A stretch of 64,000 nucleotides of DNA from Pseudonocardia nematodicida. GTDB taxonomy: Bacteria > Actinomycetota > Actinomycetes > Mycobacteriales > Pseudonocardiaceae. Made by a program: the position numbers and the translations under genes. Within the stretch, counting starts at the first letter, position 1, and the number at the start of each line of letters is the position of its first letter. Positions 7,481-15,704 of the stretch are shown piece after piece. The DNA lies in assembly GCF_040105385.1 (NCBI RefSeq), contig NZ_JBEDNQ010000006.1:334490-398489 (forward strand). The letters are read 5' to 3'. Below the pieces are notes generated by a model that was not told the origin of the DNA, made no database searches, and was given only the letters and a program-made list of their open reading frames with translations.

Positions 7481-8682
7481 GCATCAGCTGGGTCGACGTC
7501 GTGGTCGTCATCCTGGCGCTGCTGGCGATGGCGTCGGGATGGCGGCACGGGGTCGCGGTCGCGCTGCTGTCGTTCCTCGGCGTGCTGACCGGGGCGGTGC
7601 TGGGCCTGCGGCTCGCGCCGCTGGTGGCCGCCCAGGTCGAGTCCCAGGGCGCGAAGGTGCTGCTGGGCATCGGCGCGGTCGTGCTGCTCGTGGCGCTCGG
7701 CGAGGCGACCGGTGTCTACCTCGGACGGTTCATCCGGGACCGGATCCACCGCGAGCGGGTCCTGAAGGTCGACTCCACGCTCGGCGCGGGGGTCCAGGCG
7801 GTCGCCGTGGTGATCGCCGCGTGGCTCATCGCGCTCCCGCTCGCGTCGACGAACATCCCCACGCTCACCAGCGGCCTGCGTGACTCCCGGGTACTGGCCG
7901 GCGTCGACGAGGTGATGCCGAACGCGGCCCGCGCGCTGCCGGCCGAGCTGCGCCAGATCCTCGACGACTCCGGGTTCCCGGACGTCGTCAGCCCGTTCAC
8001 CCGCACCCCGGTGGCCGTGGTCGACGCGCCGAACCCCGAGCTCGCCCAGGACCCGGTGGTGAACGAGGTCCGGGACCGGGTGCTCAAGGTCCGCGGCCGG
8101 GCACCGTCCTGCCGGCGGGCCCTCGAGGGCACCGCCTTCGTCGTCGCCCCGCAGCGGGTGATGACGAACGCGCACGTCGTCGCCGGGACCTCGAGCACCA
8201 CCGTCGAGGTGACGACGGCGGCCGGGCGCAGCCGTCAGCTGGACGCCACAGTGATCTACTACGACGCCGAGGTCGACGTCGCGGTGCTCGACGTGCCTGC
8301 GCTGGAGGAGGAACCGCTGCGGTTCAGCCCGGACCCGGCGCGCGTCGGCGACGACGTGATCATCCTCGGCTACCCGCTGGACGGGCCCTACACCGTCACC
8401 CCCGGCAAGGTCCGGGAGCGGATCCGGCTGCGCGGCCCGGACATCTACGACCAGGGCAGCGTGCTGCGCGACGTCTACACCGTGCGGGCCGTGGTCCGCT
8501 CCGGGAACTCCGGCGGCCCGATGATCACTCCGGACGGCCGGGTCGTCGGTGTGGTGTTCGGCGCCGCACTGGACGACGCCGAGACCGGGTTCGTGCTGAC
8601 CGCGGAGCAGGTCTCGGCGGCGCTGAACGTGGCCGCCGCCGGCGGGGCGGCGCCGGTCGACACCGGGAGCTGCGCCTCCTGA
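7477..8682 (+). CDS. marP: MarP-type membrane-bound periplasmic serine protease
   Basis: A 401-residue protein: four predicted membrane helices in the first 125 residues (CvpA-like), then a chymotrypsin-fold protease domain. The catalytic triad is visible as His about 233 (TNAHVV), Asp about 267 (AEVDVAVLD) and Ser about 345 (RSGNSGGP). Cys about 212 and Cys about 399 are placed like the disulfide pair of M. tuberculosis MarP, which supports acid resistance by processing a peptidoglycan hydrolase. The GTG start overlaps the NUDIX stop and places the first helix at the N-terminus. Last gene of the nth operon. Confidence 0.92.
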   Translation: MSISWVDVVVVILALLAMASGWRHGVAVALLSFLGVLTGAVLGLRLAPLVAAQVESQGAKVLLGIGAVVLLVALGEATGVYLGRFIRDRIHRERVLKVDSTLGAGVQAVAVVIAAWLIALPLASTNIPTLTSGLRDSRVLAGVDEVMPNAARALPAELRQILDDSGFPDVVSPFTRTPVAVVDAPNPELAQDPVVNEVRDRVLKVRGRAPSCRRALEGTAFVVAPQRVMTNAHVVAGTSSTTVEVTTAAGRSRQLDATVIYYDAEVDVAVLDVPALEEEPLRFSPDPARVGDDVIILGYPLDGPYTVTPGKVRERIRLRGPDIYDQGSVLRDVYTVRAVVRSGNSGGPMITPDGRVVGVVFGAALDDAETGFVLTAEQVSAALNVAAAGGAAPVDTGSCAS

Positions 8683-8756
8683 CCCTCCCCACCTCTCGCA
8701 TCTCGCGATATGGGAGCGGTTGGCCGGATCGTGGGACGCGGTCGTAGCGTGAGGTC

Positions 8757-9971
8757 GTGCCCGCCCCGACCGACGTGACCCGGAGCCGGCGTCGCTGGGT
8801 GGTCCTCGGCGCCGGGGTGCTCGCCCAGACGGCGGCCTGCTCGTTCGTCTACGGGGTGCCGTTCCTGGTGCCGCTGCTGCGCGACCAGGACGGCTTCTCG
8901 CTCGCCCGGGTCGGCGTGTACGTGGGCGCGCCCACCGCGGGACTGCTGCTGACGCTGATCGCCTGGGGCGCCGCCGCGGACCGCACCGGGGAACGACGGG
9001 TGATCGCCGCGGGGCTCGTGGTCTGCGCGACGGCCGTGGCGGGCGCGGCCCTGCTGCCCGACCCGGGCGGCGCGGCCACGATCGCGCTGTTGCTGCTCGG
9101 GGGTGCCGGCGCGGCCTCGGTGTTCGCGGCCAGCGGCCGGATGGTGATGGGCTGGTTCGCCGTCCGTGAGCGCGGGACGGCCATGGGGATCCGGCAGACC
9201 GCGCAGCCGCTCGGTGTGGCGCTGGCCGGGCTCACGCTGCCCTCGCTCGGCGTGGCCGTCGGGTCCTGGACGGCGCTGCTGCTGCCCGCGGTGCTGTGCC
9301 TGATCAGCGCCGTGGTCGTGCTGGCCTTCGCACCGGACCCGCCACGTCCGGTCCGGCCCGAGGGGGCCCCGCCGGAGGGCTCGCCGTACCGCACGCCGCT
9401 GCTGTGGCGGGTGCACGGTGCGTCGGCGCTGCTGGTCGTGCCGCAGTTCGCGGTGGCCGCCTTCGGGACCGAGTACCTGGTGCGCGAGCAGGGCTGGGGC
9501 GTCGCGGCCGCGGGCGCGTTCGTCGCCGCCGGCCAGGTCGCCGGGGCGCTGGGCCGGATCGCGTCCGGCTGGTGGTCGGACCGGGTGGGCTCCCGGCTGC
9601 GGCCGATGCGCCAGGTCGCGGCGGCGGCGGTCGTCGTCCTGCTGCTGTTCGCCCTCGGTGACGCGGTCGCCGGCTGGCTGGCCGTCGCGATGCTCGCGAT
9701 CGGGGCGGTCGTCACGGTCGCCGACAACGGCCTGGCCTTCACCAGCATCGCCGAGCTCGCCGGGCGGAGCTGGTCCGGCCGCGCGCTGGGCGTGCAGAAC
9801 ACCGGGCAGAACGCCGTCGCCTCGGCGGTGCCGGTGGCCCTCGGCGCGCTGGTCGGGGCCGCCGGCTACGGCATCGGCTTCGCCGTCGCCGCGCTGGCGC
9901 CGCTCGTCGCGGTCGCCGTGACCCCGGTGCGGCACGAGCACGCCGCCCGCGAGGCCCGCGCCACCCACTGA
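8757..9971 (+). CDS. MFS transporter (MCT/OFA-like)
   Basis: A 404-residue protein with twelve hydrophobic segments, the loop AADRTGERRVIAAG between segments 2 and 3, and a mid-protein loop ending at residue 210. Signature-like SVFAASGRMVMGWFAVRERGTAMGI resembles monocarboxylate/oxalate-formate-type members. The GTG start is preceded at six bases by TAGCGT, fitting a leaderless message. The gene stands alone, ends convergent with purA, and the perfect hairpin at 10007-10043 lies between them. Substrate unknown. Confidence 0.83.
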   Translation: MPAPTDVTRSRRRWVVLGAGVLAQTAACSFVYGVPFLVPLLRDQDGFSLARVGVYVGAPTAGLLLTLIAWGAAADRTGERRVIAAGLVVCATAVAGAALLPDPGGAATIALLLLGGAGAASVFAASGRMVMGWFAVRERGTAMGIRQTAQPLGVALAGLTLPSLGVAVGSWTALLLPAVLCLISAVVVLAFAPDPPRPVRPEGAPPEGSPYRTPLLWRVHGASALLVVPQFAVAAFGTEYLVREQGWGVAAAGAFVAAGQVAGALGRIASGWWSDRVGSRLRPMRQVAAAAVVVLLLFALGDAVAGWLAVAMLAIGAVVTVADNGLAFTSIAELAGRSWSGRALGVQNTGQNAVASAVPVALGALVGAAGYGIGFAVAALAPLVAVAVTPVRHEHAAREARATH

Positions 9972-10006
9972 CCGGCCGGCGAACGCGCCCTCCGGGCCCA
10001 CACTCA

Positions 10007-10043
10007 TGACGCTGTGGTTCGGCGATACCGAACCACAGCGTCA
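10007..10043. terminator. Bidirectional hairpin terminator between MFS gene and purA
   Basis: Perfect 16-bp arms (TGACGCTGTGGTTCGG and its complement) enclose a 5-base loop CGATA. ACT/AGT triplets extend the pairing after a two-base mismatch. It lies between two convergent genes, 36 bases from each stop, so it should stop transcription from both sides. Confidence 0.75.
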
Positions 10044-10079
10044 GGAGTCAGGGGTGGGTGGAGGAACGGAGGACACCGA

Positions 10080-11354
10080 TCAGCGGGTGATGGTCTGTTC
10101 GCGGCCGGGGCCTACTCCGATCGCGGAGACCGGGGCACCGGTCAGCTCCTCGATCCGCTGCACGTAGGCCTGCGCCGTGGCGGGCAGGTCGTCCCAGGTC
10201 CGGGCGCCGGAGAGGTCCTCGAACCAGCCCGGCATCTCCTCGTAGACCGGGACGGCGTGGTGGAAGCCGGTCTGGGTCATCGGCATCTCGTCGACCCGGT
10301 GGCCGTCGACCTCGTAGCCGACGCAGATCGGCACCGACTCGAGCCCCGACAGCACGTCGAGCTTGGTCAGGAACACGTCGGTGATCCCGTTGACCCGCAC
10401 GGCGTACCGGCCGATCACCGCGTCGAACCAGCCGCAGCGCCGGGCCCGGCCGGTGTTCACCCCGACCTCACCGCCGGTCTTCCGCAGCCATTCGCCCATC
10501 TCGTCCAGGAGCTCGGTCGGGAAGGGGCCCGAGCCCACGCGGGTGGTGTAGGCCTTCAGGATCCCGATCACCCGGGTGATCTTGTTCGGCCCGATGCCGG
10601 AGCCGACCGAGGCACCGCCGGCGGTCGGGTTCGACGAGGTCACGAACGGGTAGGTGCCGTGGTCGACGTCGAGCAGGGTGCCCTGCGACCCCTCCAGCAG
10701 CAGCGTCTCGCCGCGCTCGAGCGCCTCGTTCAGCATCAGCCGGGTGTCGACGATCTTCTCGGCGAACTCCTTCGACTGCTCCAGGACCGTGTCGACGACC
10801 TCGTGGAAGTCCAGCGCCCGCCGGTTGTAGACCTTGACCAGGATCTGGTTCTTCAGCTCGAGGGCCGCCTCCACCTTCTGGTGCAGGATCTTCTCGTCGA
10901 GCAGGTCCGCCGCGCGTACGCCGACGCGGGCGACCTTGTCCTGGTAGGCCGGGCCGATCCCGCGCCCGGTGGTGCCGATCTTGGCCTTGCCCAGGTAGCG
11001 CTCGGTCACCCGGTCGATCGCCACGTGGTACGGCATGATCAGGTGCGAGTCCGCCGAGATCAGCAGGCCGGAGGTGTCGACGCCGCGGCGCTCGAGCCCG
11101 GCCTTCTCCTCGATCAGCGCCTCGGGGTTCACGACGACGCCGTTCCCGATGACGTTCTTCACGCCCGGCGAGAGGATCCCCGACGGGATCAGCTTCAGCG
11201 CGAAGTCGCGGCCGTCGGGCGTGACGACGGTGTGCCCGGCGTTGTTCCCGCCCTGGTAGCGGACGACCCAGCCGAACTCGCCACCGAGCAGGTCGGTCGC
11301 CTTGCCCTTGCCCTCGTCGCCCCACTGGGCTCCGATCAACACGATTGCGGGCAT
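10080..11354 (-). CDS. purA: Adenylosuccinate synthetase
   Basis: A 424-residue protein of normal family length. It joins IMP and aspartate with GTP hydrolysis, the first committed step to AMP. The N-terminal P-loop and catalytic Asp are in GAQWGDEGKGKATDLL (residues 8-23), QGGNNAGHTVV carries the catalytic His, and later motifs include TTGRGIGPAYQDK, EGSQGTLLDVDHGTYPFVTSSN and TKLDVLSGL. The ATG at 11354 follows a GGAG at good distance; the upstream in-frame extension is not homologous. The divergent hypothetical gene at 11441 matches the mycobacterial purA (Rv0357c)-Rv0358 arrangement, from memory. Confidence 0.97.
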   Translation of the reverse strand: MPAIVLIGAQWGDEGKGKATDLLGGEFGWVVRYQGGNNAGHTVVTPDGRDFALKLIPSGILSPGVKNVIGNGVVVNPEALIEEKAGLERRGVDTSGLLISADSHLIMPYHVAIDRVTERYLGKAKIGTTGRGIGPAYQDKVARVGVRAADLLDEKILHQKVEAALELKNQILVKVYNRRALDFHEVVDTVLEQSKEFAEKIVDTRLMLNEALERGETLLLEGSQGTLLDVDHGTYPFVTSSNPTAGGASVGSGIGPNKITRVIGILKAYTTRVGSGPFPTELLDEMGEWLRKTGGEVGVNTGRARRCGWFDAVIGRYAVRVNGITDVFLTKLDVLSGLESVPICVGYEVDGHRVDEMPMTQTGFHHAVPVYEEMPGWFEDLSGARTWDDLPATAQAYVQRIEELTGAPVSAIGVGPGREQTITR

Positions 11355-11440
11355 GTAAGAGACTCCAGTCGCACACACGTCGGCACGGCCGCGGATCCGG
11401 CGTGCGTCCCGGTTTCCGCGGCGGGGAGGGTACTCGATCA

Positions 11441-12160
11441 GTGGTTCCGACCGGCCCCGAAGCGGTGCTGCTCGCCTGCGCGCCCGAGAGCGAGCAGCGG
11501 CGACACCGTCTTCTGTTCCACGGTATCCGGCGCGGCGCGCGGCGTGAACGCCCACCGTCGTCGCTGGCCGCCGATCCCGCGGTGCGCTCGGTCACCGTCG
11601 GCCCGCGGCCCGGCAAGGACGCGGTCGACCCGCTGCTCGCCGAGCATCCCGGTGTCCGGCTGATCGTGCACGGCGACGACGCCGACCTGGCCGCCGTGCT
11701 CGTGCGGCTGCTGCGCCGAGAGGCGCTGACGACCGAGGTCGGCTACCTCCCGACGTCCCGGCGGTCGGCGGCCGCCGCGGCCTGGGGGCTGCCCCGGTCG
11801 TTCGCCGACGCCGCGGCGCTCGCCCGCGGCGGGACCGCCCGGCCGATGCCACTGGTGCGCGACGACAACGGTGGCGTGCTCGTCGGCCGGGGTGTGCTGC
11901 CCGACCTGCACGGCGAGGCCTACTGCGACTCGACCCGGGTGTTCGCCGGGCGGATCCCGCGGCTGGTCGTCGAGGCCGGGCCGGACGGCGTCGTCGTCCG
12001 GGGCGGGAAGGGTGTGCGCGCGACCACCGGTCGGGCGATCCAGATCGGCACCACCGGCGCCACCCCGGTCCGCGACGGCGTGCGCTACCCGCGGGAGATC
12101 AAACGCTGGGCCTGGTACCGGCACACCGAGCCCTGGTACCCGGTGCTCCCGAGGAGTTGA
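11441..12160 (+). CDS. Conserved actinobacterial hypothetical protein (Rv0358-like)
   Basis: A 239-residue protein without an obvious signal peptide or membrane helix. Its middle (GVRLIVHGDDADLAAVLVRLL, then LPTSRRSAAAAAWGLP) resembles a lipid-kinase-like Rossmann segment, but the family motif GGDGT is absent, so I do not assign that function. The C-terminal half is rich in beta strands and ends REIKRWAWYRHTEPWYPVL. GTG 11441 is chosen because GGGGAGGG lies about seven bases upstream. It is divergent from purA, as is Rv0358 in mycobacteria. Function unknown. Confidence 0.7.
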   Translation: MVPTGPEAVLLACAPESEQRRHRLLFHGIRRGARRERPPSSLAADPAVRSVTVGPRPGKDAVDPLLAEHPGVRLIVHGDDADLAAVLVRLLRREALTTEVGYLPTSRRSAAAAAWGLPRSFADAAALARGGTARPMPLVRDDNGGVLVGRGVLPDLHGEAYCDSTRVFAGRIPRLVVEAGPDGVVVRGGKGVRATTGRAIQIGTTGATPVRDGVRYPREIKRWAWYRHTEPWYPVLPRS

Positions 12161-12187
12161 CTCGTCCCTCGGGGGAGACTCGACGCT
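12157..12187 (+). promoter_or_regulatory. MerR-type promoter with 19-bp spacer before the regulator gene
   Basis: TTGACT (12157-12162), overlapping the stop of the previous gene, and GACGCT (12182-12187) are separated by 19 bp. This over-long spacer is characteristic of promoters twisted open by MerR proteins. The spacer contains a partial CTC/GAG dyad. The regulator gene starts at 12206, so autoregulation is likely. The -10 match is weak. Confidence 0.4.
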
Positions 12188-12205
12188 CTCGTAGGAGCCG
12201 AGGGG

Positions 12206-13027
12206 GTGACGATGGACGAGTTGATGCCGATCGGCCGGTTCTCCCGGCTGTGCTGGCTCAGCATCAAGGCGCTGCGCGTGTACGACGAGGCGGGCCTGCT
12301 GACGCCGGCGCACGTCGACCCGTACTCCGGGTACCGTTACTACCTCCCCCGACAGGCCGGCACCGCCCGCGCCATCGCCACCCTGCGCTCGCTCGACATG
12401 CCGCTGGCGGAGATCCGCGCGGTCGTGACCGAGTCCGATCAGGACCGTGTGCGCGACCTGCTGGACCACCACCGGACGGTGCTCGAGCAGCGCCTGGACC
12501 GTCATCGACACATGCTCGGCCGTGTCGAGACCTTCATCCGGAAGGGAATCGTCATGACCTACGAGATCAGCACCCGGGACATCCCCGCCACCGACGTCGT
12601 CGGGACCGAGTTCCACTCCTCGCCGGAGTACATCGGGGAGGGTTGCAGCCGGGCCTACCCGGTGCTCTTCGGCGCGCTCGCCGCGGCCGGTGCCACGCCC
12701 GCGGGGCCGCCGCACCTGCTCTACCACTCCGTCGACGACGACGGGTGGCGCCTGGAGGCGGCCGTCCCGGTCACCGGGACCGGCGGTCTCGGCGCGCTCC
12801 CGGAGGGCCTGACCGTGCACCGGGTCGGCGGCGGCCGGGCCGCGGTCACCCGGCACGTCGGCCCGTACGACGAGCTGGGCATCGCCTACCGCGAGGTCGA
12901 GGCGTGGATCGAGGCGCAGGGGCTCGCGTCCGCCGGGACCTGCTACGACGTCTACCTCAACGACCCGGCCGAGGTGGCTCCGGACAAGCTGGAGACCGAG
13001 ATCGTCTGGCCGGTCCTCCCGGCCTGA
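12206..13027 (+). CDS. MerR-family regulator with GyrI-like effector-binding domain
   Basis: A 273-residue two-domain regulator. Residues 5-75 are a MerR winged helix (MPIGRFSRLCWLSIKALRVYDEAGLL, then PYSGYRYY), followed by a short coiled dimer helix and a C-terminal GyrI-like/AraC-effector domain (residues 125-273) of the BmrR/TipA ligand-binding type, which usually binds cationic or hydrophobic compounds. GTG 12206 has TAGGAG eight bases upstream; ATG 12212 is a possible alternative. No obvious target gene is co-directional, so it may control only itself or distant transporters. Confidence 0.87.
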   Translation: MTMDELMPIGRFSRLCWLSIKALRVYDEAGLLTPAHVDPYSGYRYYLPRQAGTARAIATLRSLDMPLAEIRAVVTESDQDRVRDLLDHHRTVLEQRLDRHRHMLGRVETFIRKGIVMTYEISTRDIPATDVVGTEFHSSPEYIGEGCSRAYPVLFGALAAAGATPAGPPHLLYHSVDDDGWRLEAAVPVTGTGGLGALPEGLTVHRVGGGRAAVTRHVGPYDELGIAYREVEAWIEAQGLASAGTCYDVYLNDPAEVAPDKLETEIVWPVLPA

Positions 13028-13042
13028 CCCGTTCCGCGTGTC

Positions 13043-13723
13043 TCAGGCCGCGGCGCGCAGACCCTCGTCCGGGCGGCGGTGGTAGGAGTCCACATAGGTC
13101 TGCCCGGACAGGTCGGCGATCGCGTCCATGATCTCGTCGGTGACCGCCCGCCGGATCGCCGGCGCGCCCTCCAGCCCCTCGTAACGGCTGAACTCCAGGG
13201 GCTCGCCGAACCGGATCTCGACCCGGGCCAGCCGGGGGAACCGGCGCCCGACCGGCTGCACGCGCTCGGTCCCGCGCAACCCCACCGGGACGACGACGGC
13301 TCCGGTCGACAACGCCAGGCTCGCCACCCCGGTGTGCCCGCGGTGCAGCATGCCGTCCAGCGAGCGGGTGCCCTCCGGGTAGATCCCGAACACGCCACCG
13401 CGGGACAGCACGGTGCGGCCCGCGTCGAGGGCGGCGAGTCCGGCGCGCACGTTGCCGCGGTCCACCGGGATGTAGCCGAGCGCGCGCAGGAAACCCGCGG
13501 CGAGCCTGCCGCGCAGGCCGCAGCCGGTGAAGTACTCGGCCTTGCCCAGGAACGCGACCGGGCGCGGGGCGACGAGCGGGATGAAGGCGGTGTCGACGGC
13601 GGCCCGGTGGTTCGCGGCGAGGATGACCGGGCCGGAGTGCGGGATGTGGTCGGCCCCGAGCACGCGCGGGCGCCACAGCACGCGTACCAGGGGGGCGAGG
13701 ACGTACCGGATGAACAGCTGCAC
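13043..13723 (-). CDS. 1-acyl-sn-glycerol-3-phosphate acyltransferase (PlsC-like)
   Basis: A 226-residue acyltransferase. Block I NHRAAVD (NHx4D, about residue 38) holds the catalytic His; block II is PVDRGN; block III is GIYPEGTRS (about 113-121), which binds the glycerol phosphate; block IV is VVPVGLRG. It acylates lysophosphatidate in membrane phospholipid synthesis, on the cytoplasmic face. It ends convergent with the MerR gene, only 15 bp apart. Length and motif order are normal for the family. The ATG start gives a short hydrophobic N-terminus. Confidence 0.9.
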   Translation of the reverse strand: MQLFIRYVLAPLVRVLWRPRVLGADHIPHSGPVILAANHRAAVDTAFIPLVAPRPVAFLGKAEYFTGCGLRGRLAAGFLRALGYIPVDRGNVRAGLAALDAGRTVLSRGGVFGIYPEGTRSLDGMLHRGHTGVASLALSTGAVVVPVGLRGTERVQPVGRRFPRLARVEIRFGEPLEFSRYEGLEGAPAIRRAVTDEIMDAIADLSGQTYVDSYHRRPDEGLRAAA

Positions 13724-13901
13724 GCGCGGACCCCGATCACTTCGACGACGGCGGCGACCGCACCACGTCGTGCCAGGGGACTCCGAGGGTGTCCCGGCGC
13801 CGGACGAAGTGCCGATTCTGCTCCGCGCGGGCCCCGCGAGGAACCCCCGTGCCGCCGGATCCGCCCTAATAGCCGACTCCGTCGTCGCCGACCGCGGAGG
13901 T

Positions 13902-15212
13902 TCAGCTGCCGGAGTCCGGCGGCGGCAGCTGCTCGCGCAGGGCGCGCATCGCCTCGCCCCGCGTCATCCCGGTCGCCTGCAACAGGTCGACGGCGATCGA
14001 GCGGACCTGGGCCACGCACACCGGCACCGACACCGACGGCGCGGTGGGCACGGCGCCGGCCGGGTCCCCGCGGTCGTCGCCGGTGACGTCCGGGGTCTCG
14101 GCATCGGCGCCGTCGGTGGCGGTGGCGGTGGCGGTGGCAGTGGCATCGGAGTCGGTGGCGTCGGTGTCGGTGGCGTCGGCGTGGTCGGTGCCGTCCGGGC
14201 CGGGGGCGGACCGGTAGGCCTCCCCGGCGAGCACCGTCGCCCGGTGCACGGACTCGAGCAGCACCGGCCGGACGCGCTCGCGGTCACCGTCCTGACCGAG
14301 CTCGCGGATCAGGGCCCCGATCGGGATCACCAGGTCGGAGATCGCGTCGGCGAGCTGGGGCGGGAGCCGCTCGCCGTCCTCGATCGCGGTGAGCGCCCGC
14401 CGCGCCAGGACACGGGCGTTGCGGTGGGCGTAGTCGGCGCGCACGGACAGCTCGCGGTAGCGGAGCAGCATCCGGCGCCGGGGGCGGTGCATCGGCGAGA
14501 CCGCGGCGACCTCGCCCGCGGAGCCGACGGCGGTGCGCAGCGCGTCGATCACCGGCTGGGTGTCCCGGGCCCGCCGCAGCGCCCGCGCCGCGAGCTCGGC
14601 GTCGGAGTCGCGCAGCGCGGTGGCCACCTCGGTGAGCACGGTGGCCAGGTCGTCGAGCACCCGGCGGGCCTCCCGGCGCACGATCCGGACCGGGTTGACC
14701 GGGAACGCGGCCGCGATGAGGATGCCGGCCCCGCCGCCGATCAGCGCGTCCACACAGCGGTCGATCCCACCCATGTCACTGGGCGGGAGCAGGGTCGCCA
14801 CGAGCACGGCGGACGCGCCGGCCTGCGCGACGATCAGGTTGCCGCCGTCGAAGAAGGTGGCGAGCGCGATCGCGATCGCGACGACCAGGATCAGCTGCCA
14901 GACCCCGCTGCCGATCTCGGCGATCAGCAGGTCGCCGACGAGCACACCGAGGCTGACCCCGACCACCAGCTCGGCGGCCCGGCGCAGCCGCGAGTTCAGC
15001 GAGACCCCGAGGCTGATCACCGCGGCGATCGGGGCGAAGAACGGCCGCTCGTGCCCGACCAGATCGCCGGCGACCCAGAGCGCGAGACCGGCCGCGAACG
15101 CGCACTGCAGGATCGGCAGCCAGGACGCCCGCAGCCGGCGGACGCCGAGCCGGCCGCGGGTGCGGACCCGCCGGCCGGCCCCCTGCCACAGATCCGATGC
15201 GGACCTCGGCAC
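13902..15212 (-). CDS. FUSC/aromatic-acid-exporter-like membrane protein
   Basis: A 436-residue protein. The N-terminal 170 residues hold about six closely spaced membrane helices, with the FUSC-like segment HERPFFAPIAAVISLG and VNPVRIVRREARRVLDDLATVL at the membrane exit. A helical cytoplasmic domain follows. Members such as AaeB export aromatic acids; the substrate here is unknown. Near residue 350 a low-complexity Asp/Ala/Thr tract comes from a 6-bp tandem repeat at 14115-14189. GTG at 15212 starts eight bases after the DUF3151 stop, so it is likely in the fba-DUF3151 transcription unit. Confidence 0.8.
   Translation of the reverse strand: MPRSASDLWQGAGRRVRTRGRLGVRRLRASWLPILQCAFAAGLALWVAGDLVGHERPFFAPIAAVISLGVSLNSRLRRAAELVVGVSLGVLVGDLLIAEIGSGVWQLILVVAIAIALATFFDGGNLIVAQAGASAVLVATLLPPSDMGGIDRCVDALIGGGAGILIAAAFPVNPVRIVRREARRVLDDLATVLTEVATALRDSDAELAARALRRARDTQPVIDALRTAVGSAGEVAAVSPMHRPRRRMLLRYRELSVRADYAHRNARVLARRALTAIEDGERLPPQLADAISDLVIPIGALIRELGQDGDRERVRPVLLESVHRATVLAGEAYRSAPGPDGTDHADATDTDATDSDATATATATATDGADAETPDVTGDDRGDPAGAVPTAPSVSVPVCVAQVRSIAVDLLQATGMTRGEAMRALREQLPPPDSGS
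14115..14189. repeat. 6-bp tandem repeat inside the FUSC-like gene
   Basis: GGTGGC is repeated four times (14115-14138) and continues as degenerate hexamers to about 14189. Read on the minus strand it encodes an Asp/Ala/Thr-rich linker. The hexamer keeps the frame, so copy-number change would only alter linker length. Confidence 0.8.
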
Positions 15213-15219
15213 CGTGGCC

Positions 15220-15633
15220 TCAGCCCAGGCCGAGCGCGCCGAGAGCCTCCGGATCGGAGTCGGAGATCAGCGTCCGCAGCCGCTCGACCTCGGGGGTCTC
15301 GCCGATGCCCTCGGCGGCCCGGAGCAGGGCACCGGTCGACCGGAGGAAGCCGCGGTTCGGCTCGTGCGCCCACGGCACCGGCCCGAAGCCCTTCCAGCCG
15401 TTGCGGCGCAGGGCGTCCAGGCTGCGGTGGTAGCCGGTGCGGGCGTAGGCGTAGGCGGCGACGGTGTCACCGGCGTCCAGTGCGCGCTCGGCCAGCGCGG
15501 CCCACGCGAACGACGACGACGGGTTCGCCGCGGCCACCGACGCCGGGTCGGCGCCCCCCGCCAGCTCGGCCGCCGCCGGGTCCACCGGCAGGCGCGTGGC
15601 ATCGGGCTCGAGCAGGTTGCCGTGCAGACTCAT
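15220..15633 (-). CDS. DUF3151 domain protein (Rv0360c-like)
   Basis: A 137-residue soluble protein of the actinobacterial DUF3151 family. Recognised by MSLHGNLLEPDATRLP at the start, then SSFAWAALAERAL, YAYARTGYHRSLDALRRNGWKGFGPVPW and HEPNRGFLRSLGALL-like text. The start is set at ATG 15633 because upstream codons fall in the hairpin region and are not family-like. The gene directly follows fba, as Rv0360c lies beside fba in mycobacteria (from memory). The helical repeat-like content suggests a TPR-type fold; no activity is known. Confidence 0.85.
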   Translation of the reverse strand: MSLHGNLLEPDATRLPVDPAAAELAGGADPASVAAANPSSSFAWAALAERALDAGDTVAAYAYARTGYHRSLDALRRNGWKGFGPVPWAHEPNRGFLRSTGALLRAAEGIGETPEVERLRTLISDSDPEALGALGLG

Positions 15634-15650
15634 GTGCCCATGGTGCGCTA

Positions 15651-15704
15651 CGCGCTCGTGAGTGGTCATCGCGGTCCCGGCCGCGACAACCACTCACGAG
15701 CGCG
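15651..15704. terminator. Long hairpin between fba and DUF3151, overlapping the fba stop
   Basis: Perfect 16-bp outer arms (15651-15666 CGCGCTCGTGAGTGGT; 15689-15704 its complement) and inner arms TCGCGG/CCGCGA (15669-15674, 15681-15686) are separated by a CA/CA bulge, with a TCCCGG loop. The fba stop (TGA, 15694-15696 on minus) and last codons lie in the arm. As both flanking genes are minus-strand, it may attenuate read-through into DUF3151 and FUSC. Confidence 0.7.

Noticed and set aside
11441..12160. Diacylglycerol/sphingosine kinase-like protein
   Set aside because: A short similarity in the middle, but the GGDGT motif is missing.
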